Source of the DNA: Roseomonas aerilata DSM 19363
GTDB taxonomy: Bacteria; Pseudomonadota; Alphaproteobacteria; Acetobacterales; Acetobacteraceae
Assembly (NCBI RefSeq): GCF_000711725.1
Contig: NZ_JONP01000026.1
Location: 1-62,499 of the forward strand
DNA: 62,499 nt
Direction: 5' to 3'
Both the position numbers and the translations under genes were made by a program. Positions 52,001 through 61,328 of this stretch are shown piece after piece (the stretch's first letter is position 1; every line of letters begins with the position of its first letter). The notes under the pieces are model-generated. The model was given only the letters and a program-made list of their open reading frames with translations, was not told the DNA's origin and did no database searches.

Positions 52001-54406
52001 ATGCCCGAGCAGCCCCTCGCCCGGACCGAAACCGGGATCGGCCATTCCGTTCGCCGCCGCGAAGACCAGCGCCTCCTGCGCGGCCAGGGCCGCTTTGTCG
52101 GGGACATGACGGTGCCTGGCCAGTTGCACGCCGCCTTCCTGCGCTCGCCCCACGCCCACGCGCGGATCCTTCGATTGCGGACGGAAACAGCGCGGGCGAT
52201 GTCGGGAGTTGTCGCGATCTTCACCGGGACCGATCTGCGCACCGCGGGCGTGGGCAGCCTCCCCTCGGGTTGGGTGGTCCGGGACCGCGCTGGCCGACCG
52301 AACGCGGAGCCGCCGCACTACCCCCTCGCGACAGACAAGGTGCGGCATGTCGGCGAGCCATTGGCCGTCGTGATCGCCGAGACACAAGCAGCGGCGCGCG
52401 ACGCGGCGGAGGCGATCGAGGCGGATTACGAGGTGCTGGACGCGGCGGCCGATCTCGGCACTGCCCTGGCGGCGGAGGCGCCGCGCGTCTGGGACCACCT
52501 GCCAGGCAATCTCTGCTGCGACTGGGAGATTGGCGACCTCGCGGCCGTCGAGGCAGCCTTCGCCCGTGCCGCGCACCGGGTTCGCCTCACCCTCACAAAC
52601 AACCGGCTCGTGCCGGCGCCGATGGAGCCGCGCGCAGCCCTCGCGACCCATGACACGGCGATGGGCACCACCACGCTCTGGACCACGAGCCAGAACCCGC
52701 ACACCGTCCGCGGCACGCTCTGCGGCAGCGTGCTGAACATCCCGGAAACGGACCTTCGCGTCGTCTCGCCCGATGTCGGCGGCGGCTTCGGCACCAAGAT
52801 CTTCCTCTACCCCGAGGAGACAACGCTCACCTGGGCCGCCCGCCGGCTCGGCCGCGCGATCCGCTGGGTGGGCGATCGCACGGAATCCTTCCTGACGGAC
52901 GTGCAGGGCCGCGACCATCGCACGGAGGCCGAGCTCGCGCTCGATGCGGAGGGCACCTTCATCGGGCTCCGCGTCGTGACGCTCGCGAATGTCGGCGCCT
53001 ATCTCACGGGCGGCGCCACCGCCATTCCCACCTATTACTACGCCCCGCTGCTCGCGGGCGTGTACCGGACGCCCGCGATCTGGTGCAACGTGAAGCTCAC
53101 CTTCACCAACACCGTCAGCGTGGACGCCTATCGCGGTGCCGGCCGGCCGGAGGCAAGCTACGTGCTGGAGCGGCTGGTGGACGAGGCCGCGAAGGTCACG
53201 GGCATCGACCGCGTGGCGCTCCGCCGGCGGAACTTCATCGGGGCGGACCAGTTCCCCTACGCCACGCCGCTCGGCCTCGAATACGACTCCGGCGACCATG
53301 AATCGACGCTTCGCCTCGCACTTGAGGCGGCGGACCTGGACGGCTTCCCCGCCCGCAAGGAGGAGGCGCGTCGCCGCGGCCGCCTTCGCGGCTTCGGCAT
53401 CTCCACCTACGTGGAAATCGCGGGCGGCACACCGTCCCGCGTGGTGGGACAGCTCGGCGGGCGCGGCGCGCGCTCGGAATCGGCGCAGGTCCGCGTGCAT
53501 CCGAGTGGCGCCGTCACGGTCTTCAGCGGCGCACACAGTCACGGCCAGGGCCACGAGACGACCTTCGCCCAGATCGTGGCGGATCGACTTGGTGTGCCCT
53601 TCGAGCGCGTGCGGCTCGTGCAGGGCGACACGGATCAGGTCCCCTTCGGCCGGGGCACGGCCGCCTCGCGTTCGCTCGTCGTCGGCGGCTCCGCCATCGT
53701 CAAGGCGATGGACAAGATCGTCGCCAAGGGCCGGCGCATCGCGGCGCACCGGCTCGAGGCCTCGGCCGAGGACATCGTCTTCGAGCCGGGTCTCTTCCGC
53801 GTGGACGGCACGGACCGCGCGATGACCTTCGCCGAGGTTGCCCGCGCCGCCTACACGCCGCACGACTACCCCATCGACGAGATCGAGCCCGGTCTGGACG
53901 AGACCGCCTTCTACGACCCGAAGAACTGGACCTATCCCGGCGGCTGCCATGTTTGCGAATTGGAGGTCGACCCAGAGACAGGCGAGGTCGCGCTCGAGAA
54001 GGTGGTGGCGGTGGACGACCTCGGCGCCATCATCAACCCGATGATCGTGCACGGGCAGGTGCATGGCGGCTTGGCCCAGGGCGCAGGCCAAGCGCTGCTG
54101 GAGGGCTGCTGCTTCGACGAGGCCGGGCAGATGCTGACCGCCAGCTTCCAGGACTACGCCATGCCCCGCGCGCACGACCTTCCCGCCTTCACGGTGCTGA
54201 CACACGGCACGCCCTGCGAGCACAACCCGCTGAAGGCGAAGGGCTGCGCGGAGGTCGGCTCGGTCGGGCTTCCGCCGGCCGTCGTGAACGCGCTCCTCGA
54301 TGCACTGCGCGAGGCCGGCGTCCGCGACATCTCGATGCCCGCCACCCCGCAGCGGGTCTGGCAGGCGATCCAGAATGCATCTCACACCTCGACGGCGAGG
54401 CTATAA
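52001..54406 (+). CDS. Xanthine-dehydrogenase-family molybdenum-binding large subunit (form II CoxL-like)
   Basis: 801 residues. N-terminal a/b hammerhead (GIGHSVRRREDQRLLRGQGR, then LRSPHAHARILRL) and two molybdopterin-binding domains. Motifs: PDVGGGFGTKIFLYPEE, the active-site loop AYRGAGR (376-382), which is the form II (non-CO-dehydrogenase) type, GQGHETTFAQIVADRLGVPF, and E751 in GCAEVGSVGLPPA at the catalytic glutamate position. The enzyme hydroxylates N-heterocycles or aldehydes at a molybdenum-cytosine-dinucleotide centre. The expected FAD (medium) and 2Fe-2S (small) subunit genes are absent on both sides, so partners must be encoded elsewhere. ATG 52001 has only a weak ribosome site. 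Confidence 0.88.
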   Translation: MPEQPLARTETGIGHSVRRREDQRLLRGQGRFVGDMTVPGQLHAAFLRSPHAHARILRLRTETARAMSGVVAIFTGTDLRTAGVGSLPSGWVVRDRAGRPNAEPPHYPLATDKVRHVGEPLAVVIAETQAAARDAAEAIEADYEVLDAAADLGTALAAEAPRVWDHLPGNLCCDWEIGDLAAVEAAFARAAHRVRLTLTNNRLVPAPMEPRAALATHDTAMGTTTLWTTSQNPHTVRGTLCGSVLNIPETDLRVVSPDVGGGFGTKIFLYPEETTLTWAARRLGRAIRWVGDRTESFLTDVQGRDHRTEAELALDAEGTFIGLRVVTLANVGAYLTGGATAIPTYYYAPLLAGVYRTPAIWCNVKLTFTNTVSVDAYRGAGRPEASYVLERLVDEAAKVTGIDRVALRRRNFIGADQFPYATPLGLEYDSGDHESTLRLALEAADLDGFPARKEEARRRGRLRGFGISTYVEIAGGTPSRVVGQLGGRGARSESAQVRVHPSGAVTVFSGAHSHGQGHETTFAQIVADRLGVPFERVRLVQGDTDQVPFGRGTAASRSLVVGGSAIVKAMDKIVAKGRRIAAHRLEASAEDIVFEPGLFRVDGTDRAMTFAEVARAAYTPHDYPIDEIEPGLDETAFYDPKNWTYPGGCHVCELEVDPETGEVALEKVVAVDDLGAIINPMIVHGQVHGGLAQGAGQALLEGCCFDEAGQMLTASFQDYAMPRAHDLPAFTVLTHGTPCEHNPLKAKGCAEVGSVGLPPAVVNALLDALREAGVRDISMPATPQRVWQAIQNASHTSTARL

Positions 54407-54433
54407 CGCCCCTCCGCTTCTAGAGGGACGCCG

Positions 54434-55084
54434 ATGCCAGGGCCCAGAGCCGCCACGCCCCAGGCCGAGCCGCGCCGGCCCCGCATCGCCGCGGCCGAAC
54501 GCGAGCGCATGATCGTCGATGCGGCCATCGGCTTCTTCGCGGAGGAAGGCTTCTCCGGGCAGACGCGCCAGCTCGCCCAGTCGCTGGGGATATCGCACTC
54601 GGTGCTCTACCGGCATTTCCCGGGAAAGCAGGAGCTGATCGCGACCGTCTGCACCGAGCTGTTCGAGCGCCGCTGGCGCGAGGAATGGATAGAGATCCTG
54701 CGTGACCCCGCCGTCTCGCTGGAGGAACGCCTCCTGCGCTTCTACCAGGAAGCTGGAACGCTCCTGCTCGCGCCGGAATGGATGCGGATCGCTGTGATGA
54801 CCGGCCTTTCGGGCGCGGCCACACCGTCCGGGCTGAGCAGCCTCCTGCAGGACAGAATTATCCATCCGCTCGCCGACGCCATCCAGGCCGAAGGGTCCGA
54901 TCGCCCCCTGCCGCGCAACATCGCCGAGGAACGTGCTTGGGCACTGCACGGCCGTGTCTTCTATCTTGGCGCACGCGGCGCGATCTGGCGCGGCGCCACG
55001 CCCCGCAGCCAGGACGAAGCCTTGGCTGTCGCGATCGCCGGCTTCTGCCGCGGTGCCCGCGCGCTGGCGCAGGCCGAGACTTGA
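54434..55084 (+). CDS. TetR-family regulator (1)
   Basis: 216 residues. Proline/arginine-rich lead, then the TetR helix-turn-helix at about 25-70: RMIVDAAIGFFAEEGFSGQT, QLAQSLGISHSVLYRHFPGK. The C-terminal ligand domain is not assignable. It follows the molybdenum-enzyme gene by 27 bases and overlaps the second tetR gene, so the three may form one unit with autoregulation. Confidence 0.85.
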   Translation: MPGPRAATPQAEPRRPRIAAAERERMIVDAAIGFFAEEGFSGQTRQLAQSLGISHSVLYRHFPGKQELIATVCTELFERRWREEWIEILRDPAVSLEERLLRFYQEAGTLLLAPEWMRIAVMTGLSGAATPSGLSSLLQDRIIHPLADAIQAEGSDRPLPRNIAEERAWALHGRVFYLGARGAIWRGATPRSQDEALAVAIAGFCRGARALAQAET

Positions 55085-55710
55085 GCAGCAACCGCGTGCC
55101 ACCGCGGGCGCAGCGCCTAGCGCCCGAGGAACGTGAGCGAAGGATCGTTGCCGGTGCCATCGCGTATTTCGCCGAGCATGGCCTCGATGCGCAGCTCCGC
55201 GACCTCGCGCATCATCTCGGCGTCACGCACCCGCTTCTCTACCGCTACTTCGCGACGAAGGAGGCACTGATCGAGCGCGTCTACGAGGAGTTCTACGCCA
55301 CCCGCTGGCAGGGTGCCTGGGACACGCTGCTCCGGGATGCCGGCCTGCCGCTGGAGGAACGGCTGACGCGCTTCTACGCCGCCTATCTCGACGCCCTCGA
55401 GGACGGCCCCTGGTTGCGGATCTTCGCCTTCTCCGGCCTGGGCAACCAGAAGGCCAGCCAGCACTACATGGCCTCCATCCGTGCACGCGTCATCCAGCCG
55501 GTCGCGGCGGCGCTGGAAGGGCGGCCACCCGGCGGCGCGCTCCGCCCCGGGCCAGTCGCGGTCGAGCTCGCCTGGGCCCTTCACGGCGAGCTCTGCTTCG
55601 GCCCCATCCGCCATCGCCTGCTGGGGCTGCCACAGGAGCGGCTGAGCGAGGAGGATATCCGCCGGCGCGTCATCGCTTGGCTCGGCGGGTGGTTGCCCGC
55701 GCCTCAATGA
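55081..55710 (+). CDS. TetR-family regulator (2), tandem paralogue
   Basis: 209 residues from TTG 55081, which overlaps the stop of regulator 1 (TTGA); GTG 55096 is an alternative. Helix-turn-helix at about 18-63: RIVAGAIAYFAEHGLDAQLR, DLAHHLGVTHPLLYRYFATK. It shares with regulator 1 the pattern LEERL-RFY after the first helices of the ligand domain and a late ELAWALHGE versus ERAWALHGR, so the two are probably an old tandem duplication. They could heterodimerise or sense related ligands. The 3' end overlaps the convergent kinase gene by seven bases. Confidence 0.83.
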   Translation: MSSNRVPPRAQRLAPEERERRIVAGAIAYFAEHGLDAQLRDLAHHLGVTHPLLYRYFATKEALIERVYEEFYATRWQGAWDTLLRDAGLPLEERLTRFYAAYLDALEDGPWLRIFAFSGLGNQKASQHYMASIRARVIQPVAAALEGRPPGGALRPGPVAVELAWALHGELCFGPIRHRLLGLPQERLSEEDIRRRVIAWLGGWLPAPQ

Positions 55711-58598
55711 CCCGAGCGCAGTGCCTTCGACAAACCCTCCACTGAATAGGGCTTGTTCAGCAGGTGGAAGTCGCGCGCGCCGCCCTTCGCGAGCACGTGG
55801 CTGTAGCCGCTGGTCAGCACGATGCGCAGTTTGGGCCAGCGGCGCCGTATCTCATGGCCGAGCTCGACCCCGTTCATGCCCGGCATGACCACGTCGGAGA
55901 AAACCGTGTCGAAGCGGCCAGCCTCGCGCTCCAGTATGCCGAGCGCGACCTGCGCGTTCGGCGCCCAGGTGGCCGCATAGCCGAGGTCTTCCAGCAGCTG
56001 CCTCGCGAACTCCCCGACCTGCGTATTGTCCTCTACCAGCAGCACGTTCCGGCGCCCGGCCTCCGGCCCACCAGCCTCGGCGGCCTGGTTCCTCACTTCG
56101 CCCTTCGGCCTCGCTGCCACCCGTGGCAGGTAGACCGTGAAGGTCGTGCCCCGGCCCACCTGGCTCTCGACCAGCAACTCGCCGCCAGACTGCTTCGCGA
56201 AGCCATAGACCTGCGAAAGCCCGAGCCCGGTTCCCTTCCCCACCTCCTTCGTTGTGAAGAACGGCTCGAAGATCCGCCCGAGCAGCTCCGGCTCGATGCC
56301 GCTGCCCTCGTCAGACACAGAAGCCGCCACGAACTCGCCCCGCGTTCCCGCATGTCCCCGCGTCGGGGGCAGCTCGGAGGCGAGCCAGGTGCGGAGCGCG
56401 ATGCGCCCGCCACCCTCCATCGCGTCGCGCGCGTTCACCGCAAGGTTCACCAGGGCCGTTTCGAACTGGTTCGGGTCGGCCTCTACGGCGCAGCCCTCGC
56501 ACTCGATGCTCGTTTCGATGGTTATACGTGCGCCCACCAGCGGGCGGATGAGGTCGGTCACCGCCTGCACCCGCTCCCCCACGAGGAACACCTCTGGCTT
56601 GAGGGGTTGGCGGCGCGCGAAGGCGAGGAGCTGGCCGGTCAGCTTGGCCGCGCGGTTGGCCGTGTCCGAGATCGCCTCGACATAGCGTTGCTGCCGCTGC
56701 GCGGACAGATTGGGGCGTCGAAGAAGATCCGCCGAGGAACGGATGATCGTCAGCAGGTTGTTGAAGTCGTGCGCGACACCGCCGGTCAGCTGCCCCACGG
56801 CCTCGAGCTTCTGCGACTGGCGAAGCGCCTCCTCGTGCTGGCGCAGCTGCTCCGTCCGGCGGGCCACCGCGGCCTCCAGGTGTTCGTTGATCTGCCGCAG
56901 CTCCCGCTCCGAGCGCCGCCGCTCCGTGACGTCGAGCATGGCCCCGATTATCCGCAGCGGCTCGCCGCCCGGCCCGCGAACCATGAAGCCGCGGTCGAGC
57001 ACGTCCGCATAGGTGCCGTCGGCCCGCAGGAAGCGGTACTCATCGGACCATCGGCTCGCCCCACCTTCGATTACGTCGTGGATCGAGCGATGAATCCGCT
57101 CCCGGTCGTCCGCGTGGATGTGCTGCAGCCACCAGTCTCCGCTCGAGACGCTGTCCGGCAACCGATGGCCAAACGCATCCGCCAACGCCTCATTCCATTC
57201 GACCCGGTTGCCCGGAAGATCCCAATCCCAGATAGCATCGTTGGTGGCGCGAACCGCCAGGCGGTGCCGCTCGTCGCTCGCGCGGCGCGCGTCCTCCGCT
57301 CGGTGCTGCTCCGTGATGTCAATGTTCATGCCGACCCATTCGCGGAGGCTTCCGTCCGGGTTCCGGATCGGAACCGCCCGGACGGTGGTCAGGCGCCACT
57401 CCCCGGAGACATGACGCAGTCGCAGCTCCGTCTCCAGCGGCGAACCCGTCGCCACGGCGTCCGCCCAGGCCTTCGCCACGCCTGCACGGTCGTCCGGGTG
57501 CAGGGCGTCCAACCAGCCCCTACCCAGCATCGCCTCCCTCGATTGCCCGGTGAGGGCGCGCCAGCTCGGCGAATCCTCTCGCGCCATGCCCTGAGCGTCG
57601 GTGGTCCAGACCGCCGCAGCGGAGGCGTCCACCAGGGCCCGGAAGCGTGCCTCACTCTCCCGCACCGCCTGCTCGGCCGCCTTACGGCCGGAGACATCGC
57701 GAAAATAGACGGAGAGCCCGCGCTCGCTCGGATAGATGCTCACGTCGACCCAGTGGTGGACAATCGGGGAAAGCGTCTCGATCTGAACCACGCGCCGTTC
57801 CCGCGCGGCGCGCAGATGCGCGGCATAGGCCTCGCTGCCGACAGCCTGCGGGAATTCCTCCCAGTAGACCTTGCCGATCAACTCGTCGCGCTTTCGTCCC
57901 CAAAGCTCCTCGGCTCGACGGTTGACGTAGGTGAAGCGCCAGTCGTGGTCCACGGCATAGAAGGCGTCGCTGATGCTCTCCAGGATCTCGCTCGTGCGGG
58001 TCAGGGAATCGCCCAGCGACGCCTCGGTGCGAAGCCGCCCGATCGCCAGGCCGAGGAGGTTCGCGACGGCCTTCACGAAGGCGAGGTCGTCTGGTCCGAA
58101 GTCCTCCGGATTCTGGCTGTCGGCCTCCACCACTCCCCAGGGCTTGCCGTCCGTCCGGATCTCGACGTTGATGGCCCGCCGGATCCCGTGCTCGGCCAAT
58201 GCCGCCGGGGTGCGGAAGCGCCCCTCGGCCGAGAGGTGGCCGGAGATGACCGTCTCCCCGGTCCTGAACGCATATCCGGTGGGAGAGGCGAGGTCCGCGC
58301 CCGTCCTGTACCGGCCAACGATCCCCTCCCGCCAGCCGACGCCAGCCCGAACGAGAAGCTGATCCTCATGGGCGCGATATTCCATCACCTTCGCGAAAGG
58401 CGTGCGCAGCCCGAGTGCAACCAGCCGCGCTGCTTCCTGCAGCAGCGCGCCCAGATCCGCGCTGCTGAGAGCATAGGCGCCAAGCTCCGCGAGGATCTCC
58501 TGCTGCCTAAGGCGGAAGTGGAGGCTTCGATCAGCGACCTCGGGCCCCGTCCCGGGCTCCTCAGGGCGGGATCGGCCGCTCGTCTCGCCCTCGCTCAT
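55704..58598 (-). CDS. Soluble hybrid histidine kinase (GAF-PAS-PAS-PAS-HisKA-HATPase-REC)
   Basis: 964 residues without membrane segments. GAF-like domain at about 35-190 (FAKVMEYRAHEDQLLVRAGV). Three PAS domains at about 203-310 (DAFYAVDHDWRFTYVNRRAE), 318-435 and 445-565. HisKA with phospho-acceptor H610 (GGVAHDFNNLLTIIRSS). ATPase domain at about 710-825 with N722, DEGSGI (763-768) and GKGTGLGLS. Receiver at about 850-962 with D902 (FSDVVMPGMNG) and K949. It is of the HWE/light- or redox-sensing style seen in alphaproteobacteria; the GAF or PAS domains probably hold the signal ligand. No separate output regulator adjoins, so signal flow probably goes through a phosphotransferase elsewhere. 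Confidence 0.88.
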   Translation of the reverse strand: MSEGETSGRSRPEEPGTGPEVADRSLHFRLRQQEILAELGAYALSSADLGALLQEAARLVALGLRTPFAKVMEYRAHEDQLLVRAGVGWREGIVGRYRTGADLASPTGYAFRTGETVISGHLSAEGRFRTPAALAEHGIRRAINVEIRTDGKPWGVVEADSQNPEDFGPDDLAFVKAVANLLGLAIGRLRTEASLGDSLTRTSEILESISDAFYAVDHDWRFTYVNRRAEELWGRKRDELIGKVYWEEFPQAVGSEAYAAHLRAARERRVVQIETLSPIVHHWVDVSIYPSERGLSVYFRDVSGRKAAEQAVRESEARFRALVDASAAAVWTTDAQGMAREDSPSWRALTGQSREAMLGRGWLDALHPDDRAGVAKAWADAVATGSPLETELRLRHVSGEWRLTTVRAVPIRNPDGSLREWVGMNIDITEQHRAEDARRASDERHRLAVRATNDAIWDWDLPGNRVEWNEALADAFGHRLPDSVSSGDWWLQHIHADDRERIHRSIHDVIEGGASRWSDEYRFLRADGTYADVLDRGFMVRGPGGEPLRIIGAMLDVTERRRSERELRQINEHLEAAVARRTEQLRQHEEALRQSQKLEAVGQLTGGVAHDFNNLLTIIRSSADLLRRPNLSAQRQQRYVEAISDTANRAAKLTGQLLAFARRQPLKPEVFLVGERVQAVTDLIRPLVGARITIETSIECEGCAVEADPNQFETALVNLAVNARDAMEGGGRIALRTWLASELPPTRGHAGTRGEFVAASVSDEGSGIEPELLGRIFEPFFTTKEVGKGTGLGLSQVYGFAKQSGGELLVESQVGRGTTFTVYLPRVAARPKGEVRNQAAEAGGPEAGRRNVLLVEDNTQVGEFARQLLEDLGYAATWAPNAQVALGILEREAGRFDTVFSDVVMPGMNGVELGHEIRRRWPKLRIVLTSGYSHVLAKGGARDFHLLNKPYSVEGLSKALRSGH

Positions 58599-59105
58599 TC
58601 CCGGCCCGCCCGGGTGCGCCGCTTCGGTGCGCCGATCACAGCCGGGCGTCGCGGCGAGAGGCAGGTGAGCGCGGTGCTGGCGGCATGCAGCGCCAGGGTG
58701 AGCTGCTCGCGGGCGATCGCCGGCGGCGGGGCCGGGGCGACACGAGGATCAAGTTGGGCTGGCATTCGAGGGTGCACCTTCAGCGCCAAACTCGGGTGCT
58801 GGCGGATGGTTGCGTGATCGGAAGGCGTGGCTGCGCCCGGGCTCGCCGGGCGCGGCCCCGGCATCCTCCCGGACGCCTGCAACGCGCGGCGCGACGCTCT
58901 CGTTGCCGCTGCGGCAGCATCCGCCCCGCCCCCTTCCGGTGGCGCCGCAGCCGTTCCCCGCCCGGCCGGATACATGAAATCGCGCCCACAAGTCTTGCTT
59001 CCCGCGCCGATATCAGCGACCAGCCGCGACTGGAAACGTGATTTGCGGAGACCTGCCGTCCCCCCGGATGCGCGTGCCGCTGCCCCAGGCCGGAGCGACC
59101 AGCCG
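58599..59105. other. Divergent intergenic region (kinase/glycosyltransferase)
   Basis: About 510 bases. A perfect 8-bp hairpin (GCGCCCGG at 58833-58840 with CCGGGCGC at 58846-58853) is the only clear structure. Frames here stay open on both strands only because of the high GC content, and I recognise no protein. Promoters for both flanking genes should lie within. Confidence 0.4.
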
Positions 59106-60584
59106 ATGCAGACCATCTGGATCGATGTTGAGGACCTGTTCGACTACGCACGGGCAAACCCGCGCCCGAGCGGCATCCAGCGCGTCGAGTTCGAGATCTG
59201 CCGCTGCCTGATAAAGGCGGCCGGGGAGGGCACGGTGCGCTTCCTCCGCCATAGAACGAGCGGCACCGGCTTTCGGGCGGTTCCCTGGTCGGCCGTGGAA
59301 ACTCTCTTCGCCGGGCTCTCCAGCCCTACCTTGGCCGAGGAGGGAGAGATGCTTGCTACAGGGACGCAGGCCGCCTCCATTCCCGAATCGATTGTCCCAC
59401 CACCACCCCGCCGCCTGCGACGCCGCCTGCTGAGTTGGTGCGCCCGCCGGGTGCCCGAACGGGTGCGCCCGGCTCTCGGCAGCGCGGTTCTTTTGCAGAT
59501 CAGCGCCCTGCGGCAGGCCGCGCAGGCCGGACAGATCGCCTGGCAGGCGATGCTGCAGGGCCGCAAGCCCGTGCTCCCCCAGCAGAAGCCGCTCGCGCTC
59601 GCCGAGGACAGTCCGGAGGACGCGGTGCCGGAAGGACCCGACGGCTTCCGCGATGCTCGGCCGGGCGACATCCTCCTCGTGCTCGGCTCGCCCTGGTTCC
59701 ACCGGCGCTACGCCGAGCTGGTCGCCTCCGCGAAGCGGGAGAAGGGCATCCGCTTCGGCGTCCTCCTCTACGACATCATTCCGCTCCGGCGCCCCGAGTT
59801 CTGCGACCATACCCTGGTGGACCTGTTCAGCGGCTGGCTCGGTTCCACGCTGCCGCACGCGGACGTGGTCATGGCAATCTCCCAGGCCAGCGCGGACGAC
59901 ATTGCCCTCTACGCCCGCCAGAACGGCTGGAAGCTGCTGGCGCGGCCCGTTGCCATCCCCATGGGCACCGGCTTCGGCCATCCGGCTCCGGCAGTACGCC
60001 TGCCCGGCCGCGAGTATCCCGAAGCTGGCAGCTACGCCCTCATCGTCTCGACGATCGAGGCCCGCAAGAACCACCTCCTCCTTTTCCGCGTCTGGCGACG
60101 CATGCTGGAGGAGATGCCGCGCGAGAAGGTGCCTACCCTCGTCTTCGCCGGGCGCGTCGGCTGGATGGTGCAGGATCTCATGCAGCAGCTGAAGAACGCC
60201 GATTACCTCGGCGGCAAGCTGGTGCTGTTCCAGGACCCGACGGACGGGGAGCTGACCACTCTCTACCAGGGCGCGCAGTTCACCCTCTTTCCCTCCTTCT
60301 ACGAGGGATGGGGTCTGCCGGTCACGGAGAGCCTCTCCTTCGGCAAGCCCTGCATCATCTCGAACACTACCTCCTTGCCCGAGGCTGGCGGCGCGCTGGC
60401 CCGCTACTTCGATCCCGAGAACACGACGGAGGCCTATCGCGTCGTGCGCGAGGTGGTGGAGGATCCGGAGGGCCTGCGCAACTGGCAGGCCCGCGTCGCC
60501 CGCGACTTCCGCCCGGTGGTCTGGGACGAAGCCGCGGCCGCTGTGCTGCGCGCCATCGAGCAGCCCGCGGAGGCGCCGGTCTAG
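59106..60584 (+). CDS. GT4-type (GT-B fold) glycosyltransferase
   Basis: 492 residues. The N-terminus IWIDVEDLFDYARANPRPSG-IQR is shared with a subgroup of polysaccharide-assembly glycosyltransferases. The donor-binding C-half shows ALIVSTIEARKNHLLLFRVW, FAGRVGWMVQDLMQQL, LTTLYQGAQFTLFPSFYEGW and GLPVTESLSFGKPCIISNTT, the E-x7-E region of family 4. It transfers a sugar, possibly mannose or rhamnose, to a cell-surface or lipid acceptor. ATG 59106 is chosen because homology begins there; an open frame upstream (from 58827) is low-complexity. No other polysaccharide genes are adjacent. Confidence 0.82.
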   Translation: MQTIWIDVEDLFDYARANPRPSGIQRVEFEICRCLIKAAGEGTVRFLRHRTSGTGFRAVPWSAVETLFAGLSSPTLAEEGEMLATGTQAASIPESIVPPPPRRLRRRLLSWCARRVPERVRPALGSAVLLQISALRQAAQAGQIAWQAMLQGRKPVLPQQKPLALAEDSPEDAVPEGPDGFRDARPGDILLVLGSPWFHRRYAELVASAKREKGIRFGVLLYDIIPLRRPEFCDHTLVDLFSGWLGSTLPHADVVMAISQASADDIALYARQNGWKLLARPVAIPMGTGFGHPAPAVRLPGREYPEAGSYALIVSTIEARKNHLLLFRVWRRMLEEMPREKVPTLVFAGRVGWMVQDLMQQLKNADYLGGKLVLFQDPTDGELTTLYQGAQFTLFPSFYEGWGLPVTESLSFGKPCIISNTTSLPEAGGALARYFDPENTTEAYRVVREVVEDPEGLRNWQARVARDFRPVVWDEAAAAVLRAIEQPAEAPV

Positions 60585-60600
60585 GGACCGGCGCCGCGCC

Positions 60601-61317
60601 TCAGCGCCCCTTTTCCTTACGCCATGAGGCGAAGGCCTCGAGGTTCTTCGGGTCGGTTGCGGGGTAGAGGCCTGGCAGTCCCTGCCCGGCGCGCACGCGC
60701 TCGGTCGCGAAGTCCTCGTAGGCGGTCATCTCCACCGCCTCGGCCGCGACCTCGTCGGCGATGGCCGCGGGGATGACGATCACGCCGTCGCCGTCGCCGA
60801 GGATCACGTCGCCCGGGAAGACCGGCGCGTCGCCGCAGCCGATCGGCACGTTGATGTCGATCGCGTGGTTCAGCGTCAGGTTCGTCGGCGCCGAGGGGCG
60901 GCGGTGGTAGGTTGGGATGTCGAGCTGGGCGATCTCGGCCGCGTCGCGGAAGCCGCCATCGGTCACCACGCCCGCCACGCCCCGCACCATCAGCCGCGTG
61001 ATGAGGATAGAGCCCGCCGAGGCCGCGCGCGCGTCCTTGCGGCTGTCCATCACCATCACCGCGCCGGGCGGGCAGGTCTCGACGCCCTTGCGCTGCGGGT
61101 GGCTCGGGTCCTTGAACACCTCGATCCCGTTCAGGTCCTCGCGCGCGGGGATGTAGCGCAGCGTGAAGGCCTCGCCGACCATGCTCTCCTCGCGCACGCG
61201 CAGCGGCTGCACGTCCTGGATGAACTGGCTGCGCAAGCCGCGCTTGAACAGGATGGTCGCGACGGTCGCGGTGCTGACGGTCTTCAGCCTCGCGCGCGTC
61301 TCTTCGGACAGGGCCAT
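60601..61317 (-). CDS. RraA-family protein (HMG/CHA aldolase-like)
   Basis: 238 residues. The RraA fold motif ITRLMVRGVAGVVTDGGFRD holds D120, R124 and D125, the residues that bind the substrate and metal in 4-hydroxy-4-methyl-2-oxoglutarate/4-carboxy-4-hydroxy-2-oxoadipate aldolases; true RNase E inhibitors are shorter. PGDVILGDGDGVIVIPAAIA is the other family hallmark. ATG 61317 is 11 bases after the stop of the IlvD/Edd dehydratase, with which it is surely co-transcribed. A pyruvate-releasing aldolase or oxaloacetate decarboxylase acting after a sugar-acid dehydratase is the likely role. Confidence 0.85.
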   Translation of the reverse strand: MALSEETRARLKTVSTATVATILFKRGLRSQFIQDVQPLRVREESMVGEAFTLRYIPAREDLNGIEVFKDPSHPQRKGVETCPPGAVMVMDSRKDARAASAGSILITRLMVRGVAGVVTDGGFRDAAEIAQLDIPTYHRRPSAPTNLTLNHAIDINVPIGCGDAPVFPGDVILGDGDGVIVIPAAIADEVAAEAVEMTAYEDFATERVRAGQGLPGLYPATDPKNLEAFASWRKEKGR

Positions 61318-61328
61318 GCTCGGTTCTC

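Noticed and set aside
55764-58817. Open frame of 1017 codons on the plus strand
   Set aside because: It lies wholly antisense to the hybrid histidine kinase, whose domains are all clear; the frame is open because of high GC at the third codon position.
58827-59105. N-terminal extension of the glycosyltransferase
   Set aside because: The upstream residues are Ala/Pro/Arg-rich without homology, and the conserved start IWIDVEDLF follows ATG 59106.
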